A DNA stretch of 64,000 bases from JAUSIF01 sp040901465 (GCA_040901465.1 JBBDYN010000026.1:70456-134455); one strand, 5' to 3'; counted from the stretch's first letter, positions 8,807 through 17,950 are shown. The notes: generated from the sequence alone by a model not told the origin. Translations and numbers: made by a program.

Positions 8807-10262
8807 CGGGCCTCCGGCCGAAGACGCGCGTCTCGGTCGTCGGCGTGCCGCCGATTTCGGCGACGGCTTTAGCGACGAGATTGCGGGCGGCGTCTAGCCG
8901 GTACTTTGCGCTCGCGCGCATGTCATCAAGCGGCGTGTAGTCCTTCTCCATCGCTTGGAGCGCCGCTTCAACCGCAGCGGCGTCGGCCGCGGCGATGCCC
9001 TTAAGGTTCGCTTCGGTCAATTTGGCGCGCTTCGGCGTTCCCGCCATTCCGCCAAATGCGATGCGGGCGTCAGCGATCTTCTTGCCGTCGAGACGCAGCT
9101 TGATCGCACCCATGACGGCGGAAATGTCCTGGTCGTAGCGCTTGGCAAGTTTGAAACAGCGGAACTGCTCGCTCTTCGCGAGCTTTGGCACAACGACGGC
9201 GCGTACGAACTCGCCCATCGCCCGGTCCTGTTTCCTGTAATCCAGGAAGAAGTCCTCGAGCGGGATCGTGCGGATCCTGTCGCCGCGTTGAAGCTCGAGC
9301 TTTGCGCCAAGTGCGATCAAGGCGGGCGGGCTGTCGCCGACGGGCGAGCCGTTCGCAATGTTCCCGCCGACGGTCGCGGCGTTCCGCACCTGCCAGCCGC
9401 CGAAGCGGCGGATCAATTGGCCGAGATCGGAATCGATCGCGGCAAGCGCCGGTCCGACCGCCTCGACGGTCACTGTTGCGCCAATGCGTACTTCCGCGCC
9501 TTTGTCGTCTATCCCGTCGAGGCCGGCAACGCGGCCGAGCCAGATGATCTTCGGCAGGTCGCGTAGCTCCTTGGTGATCCAAAGGCCGACGTCAGTCGCA
9601 CCCGAGACAACGGTCGCGTCCGGATTCTCCAGATAGAGATTGGCGAGGCTCTCGATCGAAGCCGGCGCGGCGAAGAAGCGTTCGCGTGTGCCGATGAAAA
9701 TATCTGCGCGATCCGCGATCGATTGAAGGCGGCTCGCCGCATCCTTCTCATCGCGATTGAAACGGTCGTCCGGCTTGCCGTTGCAGGCATCGAGTCCGGC
9801 ATCGAGGATCGGCCGGTAGCCGGTGCAACGGCAAAGATTTCCTGCGATCGCTTCAACCACGCGTGCGCGCTCGGGCTTGCGGCCTCCGTCGTGATAGAGC
9901 GCGAACAGCGCCATGACGAACCCGGGTGTGCAGAAGCCGCACTGGGAGCCATGATGCTCGACCAAGGCGCGCTGCACGGGATGCAATTCATTGTCGGCGA
10001 GGTCTTCCACGGCGATTACCTCGGCGCCGTCCGCTTGTCCCGCGAGCAAAATACAGGAATTGACCGGCTCATAGACGACGCGCCCCGCACGCAAGCGGCG
10101 CAGGACCACGGTGCAGGCGCCGCAATCGCCCTCGGCGCAGCCTTCCTTGGTGCCGGTGGCGCGCTCTTCGAGCCGCAAATAATCGAGCAGCGTCGCGGCA
10201 GGCGCGAGATCGGAGCGCGCGATCAGGCGACCGCGCCGGTAAAAGCGGACTTCCTTGCGCAT
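8790..10262 (-). CDS. xdhA: Xanthine dehydrogenase small subunit (2Fe-2S and FAD)
   Basis: Electron-transfer subunit of xanthine dehydrogenase, 490 residues. The first [2Fe-2S] site uses C42, C47, C50 and C70 (CAEGDCGAC and NSC). The second uses C108, C111, C144 and C146 (CGFC and CRC). The FAD domain follows from about residue 190 with GATDVGLW and TVGGNIANGSPVGDSPPAL, and the CO-dehydrogenase flavoprotein C-terminal domain ends the protein. This is the first gene of the seven-gene purine operon, so the operon promoter should lie in 10263-10357. No known operator could be recognised there. Confidence 0.96.
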   Translation of the reverse strand: MRKEVRFYRRGRLIARSDLAPAATLLDYLRLEERATGTKEGCAEGDCGACTVVLRRLRAGRVVYEPVNSCILLAGQADGAEVIAVEDLADNELHPVQRALVEHHGSQCGFCTPGFVMALFALYHDGGRKPERARVVEAIAGNLCRCTGYRPILDAGLDACNGKPDDRFNRDEKDAASRLQSIADRADIFIGTRERFFAAPASIESLANLYLENPDATVVSGATDVGLWITKELRDLPKIIWLGRVAGLDGIDDKGAEVRIGATVTVEAVGPALAAIDSDLGQLIRRFGGWQVRNAATVGGNIANGSPVGDSPPALIALGAKLELQRGDRIRTIPLEDFFLDYRKQDRAMGEFVRAVVVPKLAKSEQFRCFKLAKRYDQDISAVMGAIKLRLDGKKIADARIAFGGMAGTPKRAKLTEANLKGIAAADAAAVEAALQAMEKDYTPLDDMRASAKYRLDAARNLVAKAVAEIGGTPTTETRVFGRRPDAHAA

Positions 10263-10357
10263 GGCGAACCTCGCGGCGGCCGCTCATGCCCCCGCAATGG
10301 CCGATTTTCGGTCAGAATCAAACGCTTGGCAATCGGCGCGGGCGGTCTGCGACCGCA

Positions 10358-10978
10358 TCAAAGTCGCGTGAAGCGGCTGAACTGAAAGCGCTGCACCGCG
10401 CCCCAAGGGGTCTTGTGATCATCCTGCAACGTCTCGACCAGTCGCAGTTCCGATCCCAGCTCGGCCGCAAGCGTCTCGGCCGAATAACGCACGACCGGAA
10501 GTCCGCTGCAGCGCTCGGGGCCGTCGAGGGCGAACGTCGAGATCACAACGCAACCAGCTGGCGCTACAGCCGTGAGCAGCGCCTGCTTGTAGGCGGCGCG
10601 ATCCTCGGGTTCGGTAAGAAAATGCAGCACCGCCCGATCGTGCCAGAGGCGGTATTGCCGCGACGGTGTCCATTTTGTGATGTCGGCGGTGATCCATTGA
10701 ACAGACCCGGCGCGCGTCCCGAGGCGGCGCTGCGTGTGCTCAAGTGCGTGGCCGGATACGTCGAGCACCGTCACGTCCAAATAGCCGGAGTCGACCAAGC
10801 GGTCGACCAGCCGAGACTCGCCGCCGCCAATGTCAATGATCGGCGCATCCTTGCCACCGCCACAATGACGGATGAACTCGATGGAGGTCGCCGGCTCGGT
10901 CTGGAACCAGCTGACCTCATCCTCGGCCTTGTTACCGTAGACGCCTTCCCAGTGCTGTTTCGGGTCCACGTGCCCCAT
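10358..10978 (-). CDS. Class I SAM-dependent methyltransferase
   Basis: 206-residue methyltransferase with a Rossmann fold. Motif I is IIDIGGGESRLVDRL and the acidic residue that binds the SAM ribose follows in VTVLDVSGHAL. HDRAVLHFL corresponds to the motif IV/post-motif region of the Methyltransf_11/25 group. The substrate cannot be inferred. It points the same way as the xdh operon but ends 95 bp before xdhA, so it may be a separate unit. A six-bp-stem hairpin (10342-10356) lies just past its stop, without a T-tract. Confidence 0.82.
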   Translation of the reverse strand: MGHVDPKQHWEGVYGNKAEDEVSWFQTEPATSIEFIRHCGGGKDAPIIDIGGGESRLVDRLVDSGYLDVTVLDVSGHALEHTQRRLGTRAGSVQWITADITKWTPSRQYRLWHDRAVLHFLTEPEDRAAYKQALLTAVAPAGCVVISTFALDGPERCSGLPVVRYSAETLAAELGSELRLVETLQDDHKTPWGAVQRFQFSRFTRL

Positions 10979-11004
10979 GTCGTCCTCCTCGTAGGCGGTG
11001 CGCC

Positions 11005-11982
11005 TCAGGGCAATAGCACGGTCGAGCCCGTGGTCTTACGAGATTCCAGATCGCGATGCGCCTGGGCGGCGTCCTTGAGCGCATACGTCTGCTTGACGGG
11101 AATGTTCACGGCGCCCTTCCCGACGACGTCCATCACGTCCTTCGCCATGGCGACCATGTCCTCGCGCTTGGCGCCGTAGTGCACGAGCGTCGGGCGCGTC
11201 GCGAACAGCGAGCCCTTCTGCTGGAGTATCAAAATGTTGAACGCATCGATTGCGCCGGAGGCATTGCCGAAGCTCACGAACATGCCGAGCGGCTTGAGGC
11301 AGTCGAGCGAGGCCGGGAACGTCGCTTTGCCGACGCCGTCATAAACCACCTCGCATTTCGCGCCGTTGGTGATCTCGGTGACGCGCTTGGCGAAATCTTC
11401 GTCGCGATAATTGATCGTGTGACGGGCGCCGTTTTCCTTGGCGAGCTTCGCTTTGTCGGCGGAACCGACAGTGCCAATCACGGTCGCGCCGAGATGGTTC
11501 GCCCACTGGCAGAGGATGAGTCCAACGCCGCCGGCCGCGGCGTGCACGAGAATGGTGTGGCCCTTCTGTACCTTGAACGTCTGCTTGAGGAGATACCGCG
11601 CGGTCATGCCCTTCAGCATCATGCCGGCCGCGGCCTTGTCGTCGATGTTGTCGGGAAGCTTCACAATTTTATCGACCGGGATATTGCGCTCGGCGGCGTA
11701 GCCGCCGGTCGACATGCCGTAGGCGACGCGGTCGCCGACCTTGAATTCGGTGACGCCCGGACCGACGGTCGTGACGACGCCGGCACCTTCATTGCCCGGA
11801 ACCATCGGCAGGCCGCCGGGCGCGGGATAAAGGCCAGTACGGAAATATGTATCGATGAAGTTCAGCCCGATCGCGCCCTGCTTGAGCCGCACTTCGTTGG
11901 GGCCCGGATCCTTGAGCGTGATGTCTTCATAGGTAAGGACTTCCGGGCCGCCGATCTTATGAATACGGACTGCCGCAACCAT
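11005..11982 (-). CDS. NADPH:quinone oxidoreductase (zinc-free MDR family)
   Basis: Medium-chain dehydrogenase/reductase of the quinone oxidoreductase (Qor) group. It reduces quinones or electrophilic alkenals with NADPH. The nucleotide site is AAAGGVGLILCQWA. The zinc-binding cysteines and histidines of alcohol dehydrogenases are absent, which fits the Qor class. The start at 11982 is preferred over upstream starts at 12000 because GGAGG lies 8 nt before it and MVAAVRIHKIGGPEVL is the normal family N terminus, giving 325 residues. It follows the TerC gene by 14 bp and is probably co-transcribed. Confidence 0.88.
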   Translation of the reverse strand: MVAAVRIHKIGGPEVLTYEDITLKDPGPNEVRLKQGAIGLNFIDTYFRTGLYPAPGGLPMVPGNEGAGVVTTVGPGVTEFKVGDRVAYGMSTGGYAAERNIPVDKIVKLPDNIDDKAAAGMMLKGMTARYLLKQTFKVQKGHTILVHAAAGGVGLILCQWANHLGATVIGTVGSADKAKLAKENGARHTINYRDEDFAKRVTEITNGAKCEVVYDGVGKATFPASLDCLKPLGMFVSFGNASGAIDAFNILILQQKGSLFATRPTLVHYGAKREDMVAMAKDVMDVVGKGAVNIPVKQTYALKDAAQAHRDLESRKTTGSTVLLP

Positions 11983-11996
11983 TTTCGCTTCCTCCA

Positions 11997-12758
11997 TCAA
12001 TGATGCGGCTTGCTATTGCCGCCCGAACTTCTCGCTTTGCGCCGGTGTTGCCGATTGCGGCGCGCCAGGACATTGAACGCCTCGACACCCGCAGAGAATG
12101 CCATCGCGAAGTAAATATACGCTCGCGGAATATGAAAGCCCATGCCGTCCGCAATCAGCGCCACGCCGATTAGGATCAGGAAGGCGAGCGCGAGCATCTT
12201 CGTCGTGGGATAGCGAGCGACGAACTCGCTGACCGGGCCGGACGAAACGTACATAACGCCCACCGCAATGATGACCGCGATGATCATGACCTCGATGTCC
12301 TGGGCCATGCCAATCGCGGTGACGATCGAGTCGACCGAGAACACGAGGTCGATGGCGATCACTTGTGCAACCGCCCATTTAAAGGCGTGCTTCGATACTC
12401 GGACGGGTTCGCCCTCCTCCAGCCCTTCGATCTCGGCGTGCACTTCGCGGGTGGCCTTGGTGAGCAGGAACAGGCCGCCGCCGATCAAGACGATGTCGCG
12501 CCAGGAAAATTCCTGGCCCCAGAATTCGAGCACCGGCTCCGTGAGGCCGATCAGCCAGGTCAGGAAGAACAACAGAATGATGCGGAAGATGAGCGCGAGG
12601 CTGAGCCCGATCCGCCGCGCGCGTTCGCGCGCCTTGGCGTCGAGCCTCGCGACCAATACGGAAATGAAAACGACGTTGTCGATGCCGAGCACGATCTCGA
12701 TCGCGGTAAGCGAAACGAGCGCGATCCAGGCTTCGGGGTTGACGATCCATTCGAGCAT
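11997..12758 (-). CDS. TerC family integral membrane protein
   Basis: Seven-helix membrane protein of the TerC/YoaE family, 253 residues. Characteristic acidic residues inside helices are seen in IEIVLGIDNVVF and DLVFSVDSIVTAIGM. These proteins have been linked to tellurite resistance and to metal, particularly manganese, export or metalation of exported enzymes. The role here is not defined. A cytoplasmic loop with several Glu follows helix 3, and the tail is basic and His-ending. Gene order pcs, TerC, qor on one strand with gaps of 6 and 14 bp suggests one transcript. Confidence 0.88.
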   Translation of the reverse strand: MLEWIVNPEAWIALVSLTAIEIVLGIDNVVFISVLVARLDAKARERARRIGLSLALIFRIILLFFLTWLIGLTEPVLEFWGQEFSWRDIVLIGGGLFLLTKATREVHAEIEGLEEGEPVRVSKHAFKWAVAQVIAIDLVFSVDSIVTAIGMAQDIEVMIIAVIIAVGVMYVSSGPVSEFVARYPTTKMLALAFLILIGVALIADGMGFHIPRAYIYFAMAFSAGVEAFNVLARRNRQHRRKARSSGGNSKPHH

Positions 12759-12764
12759 AGCGGC

Positions 12765-13499
12765 CTAAGGTTTCCGATGTGCGGGGCGAGCTAGTCCGAC
12801 GGCAATGAAATACACCGCGAGGACGACCAGTCCAAGAACGACGGCGGGCGGCGGCGACAGGTGATACCAGAGCGCTGCGAGGCCGAGCGCGCCCCAGGCC
12901 GCGAGCAGGATCAGGTTGATGACGGCCCAGCGCTTCGCGCGCAAGGGGTGGGCGAACAGGATCGGCGCGAATGTGAGAACGATGAAGAGCGCAACCAAAA
13001 CGAGCGCGACCGTTGGATCGGGATGAAGCACGAATAGATAAAACACCACGATGTTCCAGAGCGCAGGGAAGCCGCGGAAATAGCCGTCCTCGGTCTTCAT
13101 ATTTGTGTCGGCGAAATAGATCGCGCTCGAGATCAGGATGGCAACCGCCGCCGGCAGCGCGAAGGGCGGCGCCAGGATCGCTCCCGTGACCAGGGCGAAG
13201 GTCGGTACAAATACGTAATTCAGAAAATCCACAACGAGATCGAGCACGTCGCCCGACCAGCGCGGCAGCACTTCGGCGACTTTCAGGCGGCGGGCAAGCG
13301 TTCCGTCGATTCCGTCGATGAGGAGAGCGAGGCCGAGCAGCACGAACGTCACGGTAAATTCACCGGCGATCGCGGCCGTCAGCGCAAAAAACGCGATCGC
13401 GGCCCCCGCGGCGGTGAGGAGATGCACCGAAAACGACGCAATGCGACGCGCGGGGGTCGCAGGCATTGGGATTGGCGGACGTTTGGATTTGAAGGCCAT
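12765..13499 (-). CDS. pcs: Phosphatidylcholine synthase
   Basis: Condenses choline with CDP-diacylglycerol to phosphatidylcholine, a one-step route typical of host-associated and soil alphaproteobacteria. The CDP-alcohol phosphotransferase motif is present: D65-G66-T-L-A69-R70, then G83-xxx-D87-xxx-D91, with the longer spacing of Pcs proteins. About eight hydrophobic helices fill the 244 residues. The N terminus is short and basic. The gene is divergent from the UbiH-like gene, with a shared 86-bp spacer. Confidence 0.92.
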   Translation of the reverse strand: MAFKSKRPPIPMPATPARRIASFSVHLLTAAGAAIAFFALTAAIAGEFTVTFVLLGLALLIDGIDGTLARRLKVAEVLPRWSGDVLDLVVDFLNYVFVPTFALVTGAILAPPFALPAAVAILISSAIYFADTNMKTEDGYFRGFPALWNIVVFYLFVLHPDPTVALVLVALFIVLTFAPILFAHPLRAKRWAVINLILLAAWGALGLAALWYHLSPPPAVVLGLVVLAVYFIAVGLARPAHRKP

Positions 13500-13585
13500 G
13501 GGGACTTCGGAAATGTCCCCTTTCTTAGCCTATCAGGAGCATGGCGGGTACACCCCTCGCCCACGGGCCGGCCCAGGGCTATGTA

Positions 13586-14794
13586 ATGAGGATGAAGCTC
13601 ACGGCGGAAATCGCGGTGGTCGGCGGCGGGCCTTCGGGGCTGGTCGCAGCGATCGCGCTTGCGGCGGCCGGGGCCGATACGGTGCTGTATGCGCCGCCGG
13701 CGGCGGGCCCGGATCGGCGCACGACGGCGCTCCTCAACGGATCGGTACGGACGCTGGAGGCGCTTGGCCTTTGGCAAGCGCTTGCGCCGCATACCGCGCC
13801 GCTCGCGCGACTGCGGCTGGTCGACGTCACGCGACGCCTCATCCGCGCACCGGAGGTGACGTTTGCAGCGGCAGAACTCCGGCTCGAAGCTTTCGGCCAC
13901 AATATCGAGAACGAAATTCTGCGGCGCGAGCTGCGCGCGACGGCAGGCAAGAGGGTCAAGCTTCGCGTGGTGGAGGCGGCAATTGATGCGGTTGTGCCCG
14001 ATGACAGCGGCGTGACGCTCCGCGCAGGTGGGCACGAGGAACGAGTCCGGCTCGTTGTCGCCGCGGACGGGCGTCATTCGATTTGCCGCAAGGCCGCCGG
14101 CATCAAGACAAGCCGGCGCGAGTTTGCGCAAACGGTGTTGACGATGAACTTGCGGCACTCCAGGCCGCACCGGAATATTTCGACCGAGTTTCATACCGAG
14201 AGTGGCCCCTTCACGCTTGTGCCGCTGCCGGGCAATCGCTCGAGCCTTGTCTGGGCCGTCGAGCTGCGTGAAGCGGAGGCGCTGCTCGCCCTCGATGACG
14301 CGAAGCTTTCCCACGAAGTCGAGCGGCGCGCGCATTCGATCCTTGGGCGCATGGAGATCGACGGAGCGCGCGGGAGCTTCCCGCTCGCCATCGCAGTGGC
14401 CGAGCGCTTCGCGGATCAACGGATTGCGCTTGTTGGTGAGGCTGGCCACCTGCTGCCGCCGATCGGCGCGCAGGGACTCAATCTTGGCATCCGGGATGCG
14501 GCGACGATTGCGGAGCTTGTCGCCGATACACTGCGCGTGGACGCCGACATTGGCGGCGACGCGGTGCTGAATGACTACGAGGCGCGGCGGCGGCCCGACG
14601 TGCGCAATCGTGCGCTCGCCGTCGAACTGATGAACCGCTCGTTGCTCACGGATCTTCTGCCGGTCCACGCGTTGCGCGGTTTCGGACTCGATCTCGCCTC
14701 GCGCTTTGGATTCGTGCGGCGGGCATTGATGCGCGAAGGCCTTGGCCCGCGGGACGATGCGGCTCCGCGGCTCGCGCGCGGCGAAGCGCTTTAA
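13586..14794 (+). CDS. UbiH/UbiF/COQ6 family FAD-dependent monooxygenase
   Basis: Flavoprotein hydroxylase of the ubiquinone-biosynthesis family. The FAD dinucleotide motif is GGGPSG at residues 13-18, the DG motif is VAADGRHS, and the third motif is LVGEAGHLLPPIGAQGLNLGIRD in which GE replaces the common GD/GN. Which carbon of the quinone ring it hydroxylates cannot be told from sequence alone. ATG 13586 (402 residues) or 13592 gives the normal N terminus. An upstream ATG at 13541 adds 15 residues with no family match. Its last four bases overlap the convergent CoA-transferase. Confidence 0.86.
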   Translation: MRMKLTAEIAVVGGGPSGLVAAIALAAAGADTVLYAPPAAGPDRRTTALLNGSVRTLEALGLWQALAPHTAPLARLRLVDVTRRLIRAPEVTFAAAELRLEAFGHNIENEILRRELRATAGKRVKLRVVEAAIDAVVPDDSGVTLRAGGHEERVRLVVAADGRHSICRKAAGIKTSRREFAQTVLTMNLRHSRPHRNISTEFHTESGPFTLVPLPGNRSSLVWAVELREAEALLALDDAKLSHEVERRAHSILGRMEIDGARGSFPLAIAVAERFADQRIALVGEAGHLLPPIGAQGLNLGIRDAATIAELVADTLRVDADIGGDAVLNDYEARRRPDVRNRALAVELMNRSLLTDLLPVHALRGFGLDLASRFGFVRRALMREGLGPRDDAAPRLARGEAL

Positions 14795-15891
14795 GATTTT
14801 TCCGCGAGCCGCGGGAACGGCCGCATTTTCTCGTCGACGCGGAACTGCGGCGAGATCGGGACCGGCACCGCGGGCATTTCACTTCCATCCGGTCCGCGCA
14901 CGCGATGAGCGAACAGGCCGCGCTCGATGAAGTGCGGATCGCTGAGCGCCTGTTCCAGCGTGGCGACGATCGTCGCGCAGCAATCGGCCGCCGCAAAGAT
15001 CGGTTTCCAGTGCGCCGCAGGCTTCGACGCGATGATCTCGCGCACGGCTTCGTAGGTTGATCGCGCATCTCGCTCGTCGTCGATGAGCGACGAGGGAAGT
15101 TCGATCGCCTTGGTGAAGGCTAGCCAGAATTGCTGCTCGAGCGCGCCGCATGCGACCAGCTTGCCGTCGCTCGTGGGATAGAGCCGGTAGCGCGGCGAGC
15201 CGCCATTGTGGCGAAGTTCTCCGGGTTCGGGATTGCGGCCGGTTGCATGCAGCGTCGCGAGCGCGAACCAGGCGAAAGTGAACATCGCGTCGGTCATGGC
15301 TATGTCGATATAGGCGCCCTGCCCGGTCTTTCCGCGCGCGATCAGCGCGAGCAGAATATTCGTCACGGCCGGAAACGTGCCCCCGCCGATGTCGGCAATG
15401 AGCGCGGGCGGGACGACGGGCCGATCGGCGGGACCGGGCGCGAGCGCGAGCAAGCCGGTAGAGCCGATGTAGTTGATGTCGTGGCCGGCTTCCTCGTGGC
15501 GCGGTCCCCGCTGCCCGTAGCCTGATATCGAGCAATAAATGATCCGGGGGTTCCTGGCCCGCACGGCGTCATAGCCGAGGCCCAGGCGCTGCATCACGCC
15601 GGGACGAAATTGCTCCACGAGCACGTCGGCGCGCGCTATAATTTCCCACGCCGCTCTTTTGCCCTGGTCGCTTTTCAAGTCCGCGACGAGACTCTTCTTG
15701 CCGCGATTGAGGAGCGCGAACGGCACGGAATAGCCGTTCTTGATCGGCACAAAGCGGCGCACGTCTTCGCCGCCGGGACGTTCGATCTTGACGACTTCGG
15801 CGCCGGCCTCGGCGAGCATCAAGGTCGCAAGCGGCCCCGGCAGAAGCGTCGTGAAATCCGCAACGAGAACGCCTTCGAGTGGCTTCGGCAT
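14791..15891 (-). CDS. CaiB/BaiF family CoA-transferase
   Basis: Class III CoA-transferase, 366 residues, moving CoA between acyl groups. Family features are PLEGVLVADFTTLLPGP, AEVVKIERPGGEDVR and an active-site Asp in GHDINYIGSTG. The alpha-methylacyl-CoA racemase branch is also in this family and cannot be excluded. Upstream on the same strand is a truncated AEC transporter, and divergent from that is a malyl-CoA-lyase-like gene. The trio would make sense as uptake, CoA activation and cleavage of a C4-C5 hydroxy acid, which is inference. Confidence 0.85.
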   Translation of the reverse strand: MPKPLEGVLVADFTTLLPGPLATLMLAEAGAEVVKIERPGGEDVRRFVPIKNGYSVPFALLNRGKKSLVADLKSDQGKRAAWEIIARADVLVEQFRPGVMQRLGLGYDAVRARNPRIIYCSISGYGQRGPRHEEAGHDINYIGSTGLLALAPGPADRPVVPPALIADIGGGTFPAVTNILLALIARGKTGQGAYIDIAMTDAMFTFAWFALATLHATGRNPEPGELRHNGGSPRYRLYPTSDGKLVACGALEQQFWLAFTKAIELPSSLIDDERDARSTYEAVREIIASKPAAHWKPIFAAADCCATIVATLEQALSDPHFIERGLFAHRVRGPDGSEMPAVPVPISPQFRVDEKMRPFPRLAEKS

Positions 15892-15901
15892 GGCGGGCGC
15901 C

Positions 15902-16361
15902 TCAGTGGAACAGGTTGGGCTCGATCATGCCGTGCTGGATCAAATAAAGCAGCCCCGTCACAGTGACGATCGAGGTAATGGTGCTGACGAGGATTCCGCC
16001 CCAAGCCTGCTGCACATGGACATCGAATTGTCGCGCCATGACGTATGCGTTGAGCGCCGACGGCAATGCGGCCATGAGCACCGCGGCATAGACCCAGAGC
16101 GGGTCAAAGCCGCCGATTGCCGACAACAGCAGCCATGCGATCAAGGGATGCAGGAACAATTTGATCGTGACGAGGATCTGGATTTCGTCGGGAATGTGTT
16201 CGAGCGGGCGCATCGCGACGGTGACCCCAAGCGTAAACAGTGCGCAGGGAGCGGCGGCGTTCGCCAAGCCGCTTTCCGGCGGCTTCACGGTCCGCCCATT
16301 GGCAAAAACCAGGCAGGATCAGGCCGAAGAACGGAAGCGCGAGACCGAGAGCGTCGCCCAT
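15902..16361 (-). pseudogene. Truncated, frameshifted AEC family transporter
   Basis: Remnant of an auxin-efflux-carrier/MdcF-type permease, which exports or imports organic acids. The first frame from ATG 16361 reads MGDALGLALPFFGLIL, the typical first helix. Near 16310-16322 the match passes to a different frame (LVFANGRTVKPPESG, then NAAAPCALFTLGVTVA), which is the start of the second half of AEC proteins. That frame continues through the final four helices to the stop at 15902. Family members have about 310 residues and only about 150 remain, so some 160-170 central residues are gone. It is 10 bp upstream of the CoA-transferase gene. Confidence 0.8.
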
Positions 16362-16502
16362 CAATAGAGGGACCGGTCGGACGCGACGCGACAGACGCAC
16401 CCGGTCCGCCCGTCAATCAGGAAACCGTGCAAGCTTACCGGAGCCGCTAGGCGGGGGCCTGCGGGTCGGCTAATGCTCATGTGCCCCGAATGCCGAGTCG
16501 CA

Positions 16503-17540
16503 ATGACCCTGTCACGCAATTTCTACAAGCCGCTTGCGATCGACGCGCCGGAGCCGTTCCGGGAATTGCCGGTGCGACTCGAGCGCATGATCCATTTCGT
16601 ACCTCCTCATAACGAGAAGCTGCGCGCGCGCGTGCAGGATCTCGTCAAGGACATCGATGTCATTCTCGGAAATCTCGAGGACGGCATTTCCGTCGAGTCC
16701 AAGGTGGCGGCGCGCAAGGGCTTCATCGACATGGCGCGCTCGGTCGAATTCGGCTCGACCGGACTGTGGGTGCGGATCAACGCGCTATCGACGCCGTGGG
16801 CGTTCGACGAGGTGGTCGAGATCGTCGGCGAGGTCGGCGGCGAGCTTGACGTGATCATGCTGCCCAAGGTCGATGGGCCGTGGGACATTCATTATCTCGA
16901 CCGGCTGCTCGCGCAACTCGAAGCCAAATACGGGCTGAGCCATCCGATCCTGATCCATTGCATCCTGGAGACGGCCGAGGGCGTCACGAACGTGGAGGCG
17001 GTCGCTTCCGCGTCCCCTCGCCTGCACGGCATGAGCCTCGGACCCGCGGACCTTGCCGCGTCGCGCGCGATGAAGACGACGCGCGTCGGCGGTGGGCATC
17101 CTGACTACAAAGTGGTCGCCGACCCGGGCCCGGAAAAACGCCCATCCTTTCAGCAGGACCTCTGGCACTATTCGCTCGGCCGCATGGTGGACGCTTGCGT
17201 CGCGAACGGGATCAAGCCGTTCTGGGGTCCGTTCGGTGATTTTTCCGACGCGGAAGGTTGCGAGGCGCAGTTCCGCAGCGCTTTCGTGCAGGGCTGCGTC
17301 GGGGCGTGGTCGCTGCATCCGGACCAGATCGAGATCGCCAAGCGTGTGTTCAGCCCCGACCCCGCCGAGGTCGTGTTCGCCAAGCGAATTCTGGCGGCGA
17401 TGCCGGACGGCTCCGGCGCCGTCATGATCGACGGCAAGATGCAAGACGACGCCACCTGGCGGCAGGCAAAGGTCATGGTCGACCGGGCGCGGCTCGTTGC
17501 CGCCAAGGACCCGGTTCGGGCCAAGCTTTATCAATTCTGA
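16503..17540 (+). CDS. HpcH/HpaI aldolase family CoA-ester lyase (malyl-CoA / methylmalyl-CoA lyase-like)
   Basis: CitE-like lyase, 345 residues from ATG 16503. The TIM-barrel signatures are NLEDGISVESK (metal and substrate Asp/Glu), VRINALSTPW, MLPKVDG, ILETAEGVTN and GPFGDFSDAEG. SLGPADLAAS resembles L-malyl-CoA/beta-methylmalyl-CoA lyases. Likely reaction: reversible cleavage of malyl-CoA to glyoxylate and acetyl-CoA, or of a methylated analogue. Citramalyl-CoA lyase is another possibility. It is divergent from the broken AEC gene and CoA-transferase. An in-frame ATG at 16473 adds ten residues that look unlike the family. Confidence 0.8.
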   Translation: MTLSRNFYKPLAIDAPEPFRELPVRLERMIHFVPPHNEKLRARVQDLVKDIDVILGNLEDGISVESKVAARKGFIDMARSVEFGSTGLWVRINALSTPWAFDEVVEIVGEVGGELDVIMLPKVDGPWDIHYLDRLLAQLEAKYGLSHPILIHCILETAEGVTNVEAVASASPRLHGMSLGPADLAASRAMKTTRVGGGHPDYKVVADPGPEKRPSFQQDLWHYSLGRMVDACVANGIKPFWGPFGDFSDAEGCEAQFRSAFVQGCVGAWSLHPDQIEIAKRVFSPDPAEVVFAKRILAAMPDGSGAVMIDGKMQDDATWRQAKVMVDRARLVAAKDPVRAKLYQF

Positions 17541-17620
17541 CCGAAATCCGCCGCGATTGACCCTCACTCAGTAGCCCGTAAAATGGCGCTTGGGTCCAGT
17601 TTCGTCGCCGGCCGCGAGCC

Positions 17621-17950
17621 ATGAAGCAGCGTCAAGCCAAGTACCGCATCGGCCAGATCGTACGTCACCGCGTTTATCCGTTTCGCGGCATCGTATTCGA
17701 CGTGGATCCGAGCTTCAGCAATACCGAGGAATGGTACAAGGCGATTCCGGCGGACATCCAGCCGGCCAAGGACCAGCCGTTTTATCACCTGCTCGCCGAA
17801 AACGCAGAGACCGAATATGTCGCTTATGTCTCCGAGCAGAATTTAGTTCCGGATACATCGGGCGAGCCGTTGCGCCATCCGGAGATTGAAGAGCGTTTCG
17901 CCGCCGACGACAAGGGCGACTATCGGGCGCGCGATCAGCAGATTCACTGA
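17621..17950 (+). CDS. hspQ: Heat shock protein HspQ (YccV-like)
   Basis: 109-residue member of the HspQ/hemimethylated-DNA-binding YccV family. KYRIGQIVRHRVYPFRGIVFDVDP is the conserved N-terminal strand pair, split here as KYRIGQIVRHRVYPFRG then IVFDVDP, followed by FYHLLAEN and YVSEQNL. In Escherichia coli HspQ is a Lon protease specificity enhancer and affects DnaA stability. Its role in alphaproteobacteria is less defined. It follows the lyase by 80 bp on the same strand and is convergent with the DedA gene. Confidence 0.92.
   Translation: MKQRQAKYRIGQIVRHRVYPFRGIVFDVDPSFSNTEEWYKAIPADIQPAKDQPFYHLLAENAETEYVAYVSEQNLVPDTSGEPLRHPEIEERFAADDKGDYRARDQQIH

Noticed and set aside
7550..8872. 440-codon open frame antisense to xdhB
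   Set aside because: It lies wholly opposite a full-length XdhB with cofactor motifs, and the product looks like a codon shadow.
13379..14668. 429-codon open frame antisense to the UbiH-like gene
   Set aside because: The plus strand encodes all three FAD-monooxygenase motifs, and the minus product is Arg-rich and without family character.
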